Shown in pieces: positions 1 to 5,641 of a stretch of DNA of 5,649 bases (the first letter of the stretch is position 1; every line of letters begins with the position of its first letter). The translations under genes were made by a program, and so were the position numbers. The notes below the pieces were generated by a model, which worked only from the letters and a program-made list of their open reading frames with translations, did no database searches and had not been told where the DNA came from. Origin of the DNA: Parabacteroides sp. (GTDB lineage Bacteria; Bacteroidota; Bacteroidia; Bacteroidales; Tannerellaceae); assembly GCA_020026285.1 (NCBI GenBank), contig JAHHQS010000213.1, forward strand, positions 1 through 5,649. The letters are read 5' to 3'.

Positions 1-45
1 GCTGGTAAACAAATTCAGTGTCAGTGGTAAAGAAATTCATTGACA
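1..45. mobile_element. Probable end of an IS21-family insertion sequence (rest lies left of window)
   Basis: Two 22-bp direct repeats lie back to back at 2-23 and 24-45 and agree at 18 of 22 positions. Both contain GGTAAA, then AAATTCA, then a TGTCA or TGACA end. Read on the minus strand, the outer boundary at 45 begins TGTCA. IS21-family elements are known to have TG...CA termini and several internal repeats at each end that serve as transposase binding sites, which this arrangement matches. The istA/istB genes are not in the window, so the family call is inference. No second end is visible, and no target duplication can be identified from one side. Confidence 0.45.
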
Positions 46-232
46 TTTACAAAAAAGAGTGAATCTCACGCATCTGAATAGCAACAACCTTAATGCTGAG
101 TGCATCAAATCAGGTAAGTTCACGATGCTAATCAGGAAGACTTATCCAACGTCAAAAATGGATTTTGGATTGGGTGAGTATGATTCTGTATTAACTGGCA
201 AAACTATTGTAGCAGGGATAAATGACCATTGT

Positions 233-274
233 AGAAAAGGGAACAGCATTATCTGCCGTTCCCTTTTCTCTTTT
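233..274 (+). terminator. Strong intrinsic terminator hairpin
   Basis: Twelve bases at 233-244 (AGAAAAGGGAAC) are perfectly complementary to 258-269 (GTTCCCTTTTCT). An inner GCA/TGC pairing extends the stem after one mismatch, leaving a small TTATC loop. The + strand continues with CTTTTGTG, an interrupted T tract. It would stop transcription entering from the left, from the putative insertion sequence or a lost gene, before the 55-codon gene. The arm itself carries A4/T4 runs, so some activity in the minus direction, ending read-through from the defence operon, is possible. Confidence 0.65.
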
Positions 275-341
275 GTGCTTTCCTGTTCTTATTGCTTTAC
301 CATTTTCCGTGCATAGCTAAACATAAAAAGCAAATAAAACT

Positions 342-370
342 TATACAGATGTTAATGCACAATGTATTCT
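342..370 (+). promoter_or_regulatory. Candidate promoter of the 55-codon gene
   Basis: TATACA (342-347) and TATTCT (365-370) are separated by 17 bases. Each matches the sigma-A consensus hexamers at four of six positions. The predicted start near 377 lies about 30 bases before the ATG at 408. The match is moderate and the region is AT-rich, so chance is a real alternative. Confidence 0.35.
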
Positions 371-407
371 AATAATGGAATAGATTTCAAGAAAGGACAT
401 GACAACA

Positions 408-575
408 ATGCATGATAACCCTTCAATGGCGCAGCTTATTACAAATCTATCTGTACTTGAAAGATTAATTGAGGATGGAAAAACCATTCCCATGAATCTG
501 CTAGATTCAGTCCAACAGGCGAAGCAACTTGCTGTTGCAATTGAACTTCTGGGGATTATTTCCTATGCAAAATGA
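408..575 (+). CDS. Hypothetical small protein, 55 aa
   Basis: This open frame runs from ATG 408 to TGA 573-575. The start is chosen because AAAGGA at 392-397 lies ten bases upstream. An in-frame ATG at 399 is only one base from that site and is unlikely to be used. The product is soluble-looking and probably mostly helical. It begins MHDNPSMAQL, has a central IEDGKTIPMNLLDS segment and a leucine/alanine-rich tail (AKQLAVAIELLGI). I see no signal peptide, membrane segment or known motif, and I do not recognise the family. It is the only + strand gene next to the defence operon, and its stop is 7 bases from that of the ATPase-nuclease gene, so the two transcripts would converge and may overlap at their 3' ends. 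It may be a leftover of the host element rather than part of the system. The ribosome binding site and clean frame make a real gene likely. Confidence 0.6.
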   Translation: MHDNPSMAQLITNLSVLERLIEDGKTIPMNLLDSVQQAKQLAVAIELLGIISYAK

Positions 576-582
576 TTTTGAA

Positions 583-3054
583 TTATGTGTTCGAAAACAT
601 TGCATTATAAATATCTCGCATTGCTACAGGTATATCAGAGTTAATTGAATTTGTAATATGGCGCTTCATAACTTCCGGAGAGCAATCAACAGAAACGTAC
701 TTTCCATCATAGTGAAACTGTCCTGGTACCATATTTTTTAAAGCATCAGCATACGTTTTAATTTTTGCTGTAGGATAAGAAGTTTTTAGCTTCTCATTGA
801 TTTTAAGGCGAACAACTTCGATTGTTGGCGTTTCTTTATCCTCCTTTTGCAATGTGTAGACTACATCGACCATATCAAAATACGGACCTTTATCAGGTTC
901 TTCCGCAATCCATTTATCTATCCATGCCTTTGTATCAGCTGGTGCATAGCAACTCTCAAATAACTCTTGAAGTTTTGCTAATCCAAGTTGTTTAGGAACA
1001 GCATAAAGCAATAGCCTTGCTAAATCCTGAACACTTAGGATTGTAACTTTTTGTTGGTTAGCTTCCTTAGTAATTGCACTTTCAGGATCTTCTTCACCAG
1101 CATATCCTATTGCCACTTCCATCGAATAAGTTGCATGATAATCCGCTTGATGTCGTTTTAAACCGGATAATTTTGCGGTTCCAGCGGCAATTCGCTTGCC
1201 CTGGGTGCTTTTCGCATCAAAGGTTAGTGAATAGTTCTTGGGTGATCCATCTTGGTTGTATCCCAAGTAAGCTTCTGCATAGCCGTCAGGCTTACCATTT
1301 CCACCTATCTTTTGTGCTTCAAATCCAAGAGATAGTAGTGCACGATACACTGCGTCTTCTAATCCTGCTGGATTTGCAACAGCGTCATGTAGTAACTGCG
1401 CTGCTGCTGGAATGCTTTCTCGATCAGAAAGAGCGAGTTGACGGAATGTCTCATCTCTTTTCTTCATTATAGTACGAACATCCGTTTCATCAATTCCTAG
1501 TTCATACAAATGAGTTTCTGTTAAAACCTCTGTTAAAACTAAGTTTTCCAACGGAAGAGTGCTTCTATAAGCATCACTATAATTAGCTATATAAGGATGC
1601 AGCGAATTAATGGTCACAGTTTTCGTTTTTAGATTCAACTTTGCAATCGGTGCTTGGGAGCCCAAGATACCCCAATCAATATGCTCAATCGCCTGTGTTT
1701 CTTCTTCTACGGAATCATACTGTGGAAGTAACTCATCAATAGTTGAATCTGTCGGCTTTTCAATTAAAAATGGATTTGTAATTTCGTTAGCATAGAACTT
1801 TTCAATAAAGTTATAAATTGGTTTTCTTGATGTAGTGTATCCCGTTTGTGATAAACGATAACCGACGCTTTTTCGCTTCTCTTTTTGCTCCTCATTATCG
1901 AAATAGTATTTTCTTACTTCATTATTGAATTTTTTCTTAATGTAATTCTTTAATTCATTAAGAGGCTTAGAGTCTTTAACTGCTTCACGTGTAGATGTTA
2001 AATTTTCATCTAATCCGTCTGCATCAATCATTATTCGGCAGCGATTGAATGGACCGTGTGAAAATGGCTCCATACCCAACAATGGATCATCTAAGTTAAT
2101 GAGGCGACCTCGGATGCACAAAAAAATACCGTGACTTCTACCGTTATCTGCAGACTTTCCTCCCAGCAAGGAATCTTCATATAGTGTAAAAGTACCTTTT
2201 ACATTTTTGAGGGATTCAAAATTTACAGAATATTCTTTTGTATCTTCGTCAAATGCTGGGCTAGCAAAATCAAGTCCCTCTGCGGTTATATCGTCTTTAC
2301 CAATAATCCACTCCTTCATAACCGGAGCATTAACCTTAGATGATTCAATCTTTTCACAATTATAGTATAGCGTGAAATTTGGATTGAGCGGGAGTGCGCT
2401 TCTTAATATCCACTTCAATCGGCCTTCCCTTATTTCTGCCGCTTTAGGTTTTAGGTCAGTTAAAATGGAAAGAGTCCATGATGCTTGAGAACCTGACCCA
2501 AACATAGGAAAAGCCACTAAATCCTTTCCATCAAGTACTGTAAATTTATGAACTAGAGTTTTGGCGTCTTCCTCTGATATCTCCATTTCATCAAGACATA
2601 TTTTTTTAGTATCGCTTTTTATACGATTGTAATCCATAGTAACGAGAAGATATTTCCCCTCTTTTTTTGTTACATATGTAAGATTACGTGTGAGTATATA
2701 GGTAGATAGTTTTCCAATTCCAAACCGACCTATTGGTAATCTGTTACCATTTTGGACTTCGGCAGACCGCTTATTTGATTCACCAATTTTCCAAAGATTC
2801 TTCAAATCTTCAGCATTAAGGCCGCTTCCATTATCGCAGACCCATATAAACGCATCATCTGCTGCAAGGTCAGGAGATACATAAACAGAAACCTTATCTG
2901 CACCTGCATCGTAAGAATTGCAGATTAACTCTTCAAACGCTTTATTAGGGCTTGAATACAGCCCCGCTGAGAAGAGTTCAATAATTTTATAGCTGATGCT
3001 TACCTCGATATCATCGATTTTTTTGATTCCTTTGTATTGGCTGAGATTAAACAT
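583..3054 (-). CDS. MutL/MORC-like GHKL ATPase fused to a PD-(D/E)xK nuclease domain (restriction-like effector), 823 aa
   Basis: The N-terminal domain is a GHKL (Bergerat-fold) ATPase. Motif N1 is EELICNSYDAGAD at 41-53, with predicted catalytic Glu42, Mg-binding Asn46 and Asp49. N2 is DNGSG at 74-78, and N3 is GRFGIGK at 109-115. The Asp-Ala-Gly-Ala pattern resembles MutL and MORC more than HtpG. An S5-like transducer region probably follows at about 200-370. Residues 565-680 look like a PD-(D/E)xK nuclease: helix Glu566, GKPD with Asp590, then FDAK with Asp613 and Lys615. The last 130 residues are unassigned and may help bind DNA. ATG 3054 is preferred over in-frame TTG 3087 because GGAGGG at 3064-3069 sits nine bases before it. 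The gene lies 16 bases behind the methylase. By analogy with GHKL-linked restriction-modification loci, I infer ATP-dependent cleavage of unmodified DNA. Domain calls are firm for the ATPase and good for the nuclease; the role is inference. Confidence 0.85.
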   Translation of the reverse strand: MFNLSQYKGIKKIDDIEVSISYKIIELFSAGLYSSPNKAFEELICNSYDAGADKVSVYVSPDLAADDAFIWVCDNGSGLNAEDLKNLWKIGESNKRSAEVQNGNRLPIGRFGIGKLSTYILTRNLTYVTKKEGKYLLVTMDYNRIKSDTKKICLDEMEISEEDAKTLVHKFTVLDGKDLVAFPMFGSGSQASWTLSILTDLKPKAAEIREGRLKWILRSALPLNPNFTLYYNCEKIESSKVNAPVMKEWIIGKDDITAEGLDFASPAFDEDTKEYSVNFESLKNVKGTFTLYEDSLLGGKSADNGRSHGIFLCIRGRLINLDDPLLGMEPFSHGPFNRCRIMIDADGLDENLTSTREAVKDSKPLNELKNYIKKKFNNEVRKYYFDNEEQKEKRKSVGYRLSQTGYTTSRKPIYNFIEKFYANEITNPFLIEKPTDSTIDELLPQYDSVEEETQAIEHIDWGILGSQAPIAKLNLKTKTVTINSLHPYIANYSDAYRSTLPLENLVLTEVLTETHLYELGIDETDVRTIMKKRDETFRQLALSDRESIPAAAQLLHDAVANPAGLEDAVYRALLSLGFEAQKIGGNGKPDGYAEAYLGYNQDGSPKNYSLTFDAKSTQGKRIAAGTAKLSGLKRHQADYHATYSMEVAIGYAGEEDPESAITKEANQQKVTILSVQDLARLLLYAVPKQLGLAKLQELFESCYAPADTKAWIDKWIAEEPDKGPYFDMVDVVYTLQKEDKETPTIEVVRLKINEKLKTSYPTAKIKTYADALKNMVPGQFHYDGKYVSVDCSPEVMKRHITNSINSDIPVAMRDIYNAMFSNT

Positions 3055-3063
3055 GATGACTAA

Positions 3064-3069
3064 CCCTCC
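3064..3069 (-). promoter_or_regulatory. Ribosome binding site that fixes the ATPase-nuclease start
   Basis: On the minus strand GGAGGG lies in the 16-base gap directly after the methylase TAG stop (3071-3073) and nine bases before ATG 3054. It supports ATG over the upstream TTG at 3087. The placement suggests translational coupling, with ribosomes finishing the methylase re-initiating on the nuclease. Confidence 0.75.
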
Positions 3070-3070
3070 A

Positions 3071-4351
3071 CTATGTTTTTTCACCAATTATCACAAATTC
3101 TTCGTGGTAAACCTGCCGTTTATTTTTATCTGTTGTAAATTTACCATGCTCATCTCGATATGGTGTTAAAATTTTTTTAGAAATTTTTCGCTTAGAAACA
3201 CGCACAGAATTAAACCCACTAGACAATAGTGCCTCAATTAGATGCTTAGAATTACAAATCTTAATACCTTTATATTCAGTATCTCCAACTACAAATAATG
3301 CAAATCCTCCATTATTAAGCATCTCAAAACACTTGCAGGCAGCATGCTGCATATCTATAAAATATCTAGCTACAGACTTGATCTTGGAATTATCAATTTT
3401 TTTACCAGATCTAAGTTGTTCTATAATAATTCTTCCAGTATTATTTAAATCCATTATTTCAAAATAGTAATCATCACAATTATATACGCTTCCAATGGTC
3501 CCCCTTCTCAGCGTTTTATAATCGTCTGTAAATCCAAGCCATAGAGATGACAATTGATGTAAATCTGCATACTCATAAGATGTTACATAAGGTGGGCTTG
3601 TAATTATCAAATCCACTTTAGGGAGTTTCTTTTTTGTTAAAAAATTCCCGTTAACAATAGTTACTTTTGATTTTGTGTGGATGCCTTCTTGTTCTAAAAT
3701 TTTGATAAATCTGTTGTATTGTGCTTCGAAAGCGGGGAATACCTCGACGGGGTGCTTGTTAGGATCGATTTGCGGTTTGATAGATTTTGTTAACCATCGT
3801 GAGGTGCTTTTTAGTATAGATGAAAAAAGGCACAGAAAAGCTCTTCTATATTTAGTATTTGGAAGCGTATCAATTGCCATTAGCAGTCGCTTTAAATCGT
3901 TATAATGAATTTGATCGAACCAGTATTGTAAGCGCTCATTTGCCTGAAAATATTCATTTTCTGGAACTTTAATATGCCTATATTCATTACAAATGGCGCA
4001 ATATGCCTTGTTAAGTGTAGAAAGATTATATTCTTCGCTCTTGACGCTAGCAATCAGTGTAGCAACAGGATTTATGTCGCATCCCCAAAAATCGATATTT
4101 TGACGTTTTGCCTCAAAAGCGACGGTTCCACAACCGCAAAAAATATCAGAAATGCAAGAAATATTCACGCCCTTTTGCGTAGCATAGCTAATCGCCTTTT
4201 TGGCAATAAATGCTGGAAATTTAGCTGGGTAAGCATGTATTGTATGAATCTTAGATTCGGGTTCGTCACCAACATTCCATTCTTCATCAATATCAACGCT
4301 GTCCATATTGTATTCCAAAACATCTTCAATTTTTTTAAAAATAGTAGCCAT
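3071..4351 (-). CDS. DNA amino-methyltransferase (N4-cytosine or N6-adenine), 426 aa
   Basis: This would transfer a methyl group from S-adenosylmethionine to an exocyclic base amine in a specific DNA site. Motif I, the AdoMet loop, is DIFCGCG at 69-75, followed by CDINP at 91-95, the usual acidic end of strand 2. The catalytic motif IV is TSPPY at 251-255. HAYPAKFPAF at 39-48 precedes motif I, as in many amino-methylases (motif X region). The X, I, IV order fits the gamma or alpha class. About 175 residues lie between motifs I and IV, room for target recognition. A Ser before PPY is commoner in N4-cytosine enzymes, but this does not decide the base. ATG 4351 is chosen for AGGAGA at 4359-4364, seven bases away; an in-frame TTG at 4411 lacks such support. 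It is first of a two-gene unit with the ATPase-nuclease and presumably protects host sites. Confidence 0.88.
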   Translation of the reverse strand: MATIFKKIEDVLEYNMDSVDIDEEWNVGDEPESKIHTIHAYPAKFPAFIAKKAISYATQKGVNISCISDIFCGCGTVAFEAKRQNIDFWGCDINPVATLIASVKSEEYNLSTLNKAYCAICNEYRHIKVPENEYFQANERLQYWFDQIHYNDLKRLLMAIDTLPNTKYRRAFLCLFSSILKSTSRWLTKSIKPQIDPNKHPVEVFPAFEAQYNRFIKILEQEGIHTKSKVTIVNGNFLTKKKLPKVDLIITSPPYVTSYEYADLHQLSSLWLGFTDDYKTLRRGTIGSVYNCDDYYFEIMDLNNTGRIIIEQLRSGKKIDNSKIKSVARYFIDMQHAACKCFEMLNNGGFALFVVGDTEYKGIKICNSKHLIEALLSSGFNSVRVSKRKISKKILTPYRDEHGKFTTDKNKRQVYHEEFVIIGEKT

Positions 4352-4476
4352 TATACAGTCTCCTATTGAAATTTTCCAAACCCCTAGAAAGTGATTCTGA
4401 TGATTTATCAAAATACAATATATCTGCCCGTAGGTATCACAAGATCAACCATACAAATCAGAGTTTTGAAAGGAAG
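4352..4476 (-). other. 125-base gap between regulator and methylase
   Basis: The gap is long enough for a separate methylase promoter, but I find no good pair of hexamers. The best is TTGATC (4443-4448) with TATATT (4417-4422), at a poor 20-base spacing. There is no convincing terminator hairpin either, so read-through from the regulator promoter is plausible. No copy of the ATTAGTNTAAT palindrome found upstream of the regulator occurs here. Confidence 0.4.
4359..4364 (-). promoter_or_regulatory. Ribosome binding site that fixes the methylase start
   Basis: AGGAGA on the minus strand lies seven bases before ATG 4351. This selects a 426-residue product over a 446-residue one starting at TTG 4411. 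The extra 20 codons would also lie upstream of the conserved region. Confidence 0.7.
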
Positions 4477-4782
4477 TTATATTTTTTTAATCAGAAGTAA
4501 CACTGCTTCTTGTTTTTCGTCATCTAAGTGTGACCAAAGTTTCAACAACTCCCGCTGAGATTCGGTCAACGAAACCTGATCTTCACCTTCTGCAAATAGT
4601 TGCGATAATGTGATTCCAAAAGCCGTACATATTTTTTGTAAAGATGGAATCGACGGAACCATGTTTTTTCTGTACCACGATGAAATTGTTGACTGTGGCA
4701 ATCCTGAACGTTCTGCAAGTTGATATTCAGTCCACCCACGTTCGGTTCTATATGCAGCTATGACAGAAAGAATATCCTTCAT
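4477..4782 (-). CDS. Xre-family helix-turn-helix transcriptional regulator, 101 aa
   Basis: A Cro/C1-type DNA-binding domain fills residues 1-65. IAAYRTERGW forms the first helix, YQLAERSGLPQSTISSWYR (20-38) is the helix-turn-helix, and IPSLQKICTAFGITLSQLF closes the five-helix fold. The tail (SQRELLKLWSHLDDEKQEAVLLLI) is a short helical segment common in clostridial Xre proteins and could mediate dimerization. ATG 4782 is preferred because AGGG (4791-4794) lies eight bases upstream; the alternative GTG at 4791 overlaps that site. The protein is longer than classical restriction-modification C proteins (about 80 residues). It lies upstream of the methylase in the same direction and has palindromes at its own promoter, so autoregulation and control of the defence genes are likely. 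Such regulators are also common on mobile elements, so the link to the methylase is inference from position. Confidence 0.85.
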   Translation of the reverse strand: MKDILSVIAAYRTERGWTEYQLAERSGLPQSTISSWYRKNMVPSIPSLQKICTAFGITLSQLFAEGEDQVSLTESQRELLKLWSHLDDEKQEAVLLLIKKI

Positions 4783-4814
4783 CGTAATCACCCTATTACT
4801 TTTATTCTTCGTTT

Positions 4815-4843
4815 ATTATACTTCAATATTACCCATTAGTCTA
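4815..4843 (-). promoter_or_regulatory. Promoter of the regulator (probably of the whole operon)
   Basis: On the minus strand TAGACT (4838-4843) and a perfect TATAAT (4815-4820) are exactly 17 bases apart. Transcription would start near 4808, giving a leader of about 26 bases before ATG 4782 that includes the AGGG site. This is the best promoter in the window. Confidence 0.7.
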
Positions 4844-4845
4844 AT
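4835..4845. promoter_or_regulatory. Palindromic operator candidate over the -35 box
   Basis: ATTAGTCTAAT is a perfect inverted repeat with five-base arms around one central base. It covers the whole -35 hexamer (4838-4843) of the regulator promoter. An Xre dimer bound here would block RNA polymerase, a typical autorepression layout. A copy with one changed base occurs at 4894-4904. Confidence 0.5.
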
Positions 4846-4850
4846 AGTAT

Positions 4851-4875
4851 ATATCGTATATCTGATACGCTATAT
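4851..4875. promoter_or_regulatory. 25-bp imperfect dyad upstream of the regulator promoter
   Basis: The sequence is symmetric about base 4863, with 9 of 12 base pairs matching between the arms: outer ATAT/ATAT and inner TATC/GATA. It also contains half of a direct repeat: TATATCGT occurs at 4850-4857 and 4871-4878, 21 bases or two helical turns apart. The centre lies about 55 bases upstream of the predicted start, a position suited to an activator or a distal repressor site. AT-rich sequence raises the chance of accidental symmetry. Confidence 0.4.
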
Positions 4876-4893
4876 CGTTATTTTCATTAAAAT

Positions 4894-4904
4894 ATTAGTA
4901 TAAT
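4894..4904. promoter_or_regulatory. Second copy of the ATTAGTNTAAT operator candidate
   Basis: ATTAGTATAAT differs from the perfect palindrome at 4835-4845 by one base. It contains a TATAAT (4899-4904) that could be the -10 box of a rightward promoter, but no acceptable -35 hexamer lies at 16-18 bases. Paired sites 59 bases apart could permit cooperative binding or looping. Confidence 0.35.
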
Positions 4905-4962
4905 TATTATGAATTACGGTGTAATTGGGGGTATTCGCTGCTATCTGAAAAAAGAGGGTTAG

Positions 4963-5303
4963 ATGACAACAACTTGCATTATACCTTTGCGCATTGGAAA
5001 AGAGTCATAGCGTCGTCAGAGTAATCATCGACTATGTGTTATCCCCCAAAACGATAATAGGAAGTCAACACCAGCCACACCTGTGATAACAGGTGTGCTG
5101 ATGCAGATTTCCTTCTGATGAAATGGGAGTTTATCCAGAAAACCGGTAGAACACGGAGGAAAGATGATGTGATTGCATATGAGGTATGTCCATCCTTTGC
5201 CCTTGGTGAGACTACTGCTTCAGAGGCCAATCGGATTGGTGTAAACTTAACAAAATAATTCATTAAAGAAAACTGTGCCTTTGTAGTCTGCACACATATA
5301 GAT
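4963..5303 (+). pseudogene. Decayed and truncated relaxase (MobA/VirD2-like) N-terminus
   Basis: Pieces of a relaxase N-terminus follow one another in three frames. ATG 4963 starts MTTTCIIPLRIGKES, which resembles the usual start of clostridial relaxases, and ends at TAG 5008. A second frame gives IIDYVLSPK (5024-5050). The first frame returns briefly with NDNRK (5050-5064). The third frame then carries CDNRCADADFLL, TGRTRRKDDVIAY, FALGETTASEANRIG and, after an in-frame TAA at 5256, FIKENCAFVVCTHID up to 5303. The order and spacing match the relaxase domain of MOBP-type nicking enzymes, which nick oriT and lead strand transfer in conjugation. The homology stops exactly at THID, so the following HxH metal-binding histidines and the remaining several hundred residues are missing. 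It is therefore non-functional. A GAGGG at 4954-4958 remains ahead of the ATG. It marks the flank as former mobile-element DNA. Recognition is from memory of the family, not from a search. Confidence 0.75.
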
Positions 5304-5338
5304 AATAGATTTTACGACGAAGCTATTGGAGATAATCA

Positions 5339-5641
5339 TTATATCACATTATCCAACCCAAACGCATCCAAACTAAACCGTGCGCCGAGTCGGAAGCCGG
5401 TGGTGAAGGTGCTGAGCCGGTCATTGCCGGACTGCTCAGACCAGAGGTCACAAAGGCACAGGAAAAGCTGTTTCTCTTCGCCCTGCAGGCGGTTTGTCAG
5501 CTGCTGCTCCAGTTCCTCGATCTGAGCTGTAAGATCCGCTGTGCGGCTGTCTTGGGCGTCTGCACGGCCCTGGTCGGCCTTCAGGCGCTGATTGAAGTCC
5601 CGGAGGGTACGGATATGCCATTTGGTTTTGCGGCTCACCAT
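5339..5641 (-). CDS. Small protein resembling the DUF6809 type, possibly cut at its N-terminus by the window edge
   Basis: This frame ends at TAA 5339-5341, and its first visible ATG is at 5639-5641. The frame remains open to the window edge, and no Shine-Dalgarno is visible in the last eight bases, so the true start may lie outside. The visible 100 residues contain a basic start (MVSRKTKWHIRTLR), a predicted coiled coil at about 30-55 (DLTAQIEELEQQL), then EEKQLFLCLCDLW and the ending FTTGFRLGARFSLDAF. The GFRLGAR-type ending recalls small clostridial proteins of the DUF6809 kind, whose function is unknown; I make that link from memory and hold it loosely. The gene is clearly GC-rich (35 of 60 bases in 5401-5460) against the defence operon (21 of 60 in 3181-3240). 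It therefore belongs to a different sequence background, perhaps the original host or a GC-rich element. Confidence 0.6.
   Translation of the reverse strand: MVSRKTKWHIRTLRDFNQRLKADQGRADAQDSRTADLTAQIEELEQQLTNRLQGEEKQLFLCLCDLWSEQSGNDRLSTFTTGFRLGARFSLDAFGLDNVI

Larger units (their letters stand above)
46..407. other. Non-coding stretch with a terminator and a small promoter
   Basis: About 360 bases separate the putative IS end from the first supported gene. An open frame starting with GTG at 59 runs to 316 on the + strand. It has no usable Shine-Dalgarno, resembles nothing I recognise, and reads straight through the hairpin terminator at 233-269, so I do not call it a gene. It might be a remnant of a coding sequence interrupted by the element on the left. 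The supportable contents are the terminator and the candidate promoter at 342-370. I see no RNA gene. Confidence 0.5.

Noticed and set aside
59..316. GTG-initiated 85-codon open frame on the + strand
   Set aside because: It has no Shine-Dalgarno, reads through both arms of a strong terminator hairpin, and its product resembles nothing I recognise. It could be a remnant but not a supported gene.
493..509. Seven-base inverted repeat TGAATCT/AGATTCA as terminator of the defence operon
   Set aside because: The stem is AT-rich, lies inside the 55-codon gene, and has no adjacent T tract on the minus strand.
1074..1472. Open frame of 132 codons opposite the nuclease gene
   Set aside because: It is the antisense shadow of the nuclease domain, whose conserved motifs are on the minus strand; the product has no recognisable features.
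583..3087. Calling the large protein HtpG/Hsp90 or a histidine kinase
   Set aside because: The GHKL motifs are shared, but it lacks a kinase phosphoacceptor region and HtpG-like middle and C-terminal domains. It carries a PD-(D/E)xK domain and neighbours a methylase, so a MutL/MORC-like role fits better.
3675..4369. Two + strand open frames (3675-3905 and 3974-4369) opposite the methylase
   Set aside because: They are shadows of the methylase, whose motifs I and IV prove the minus-strand frame.
4876..4904. Rightward promoter reading into the relaxase remnant
   Set aside because: TATAAT at 4899-4904 is perfect, but the hexamers at 16-18 bases upstream (such as CGTTAT) are poor. It is noted only as overlapping an operator-like repeat.
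51..4957. AAAAAAGAG present both near 51-59 and near 4948-4956 as flanking direct repeats of the cassette
   Set aside because: It is a short low-complexity A-rich match, common by chance in AT-rich DNA, with no extended identity.
4909..4962. Short frame ending in IRCYLKKEG just before the relaxase start, as the tail of a MobC-type gene
   Set aside because: It is open for only a few codons, with a stop at 4888-4890, has no ribosome binding site, and is too short to assign.
5039..5293. Minus-strand open frame of 84 codons
   Set aside because: It lies antisense to the relaxase remnant, whose + strand translation gives recognisable family blocks; it has no recognisable product.
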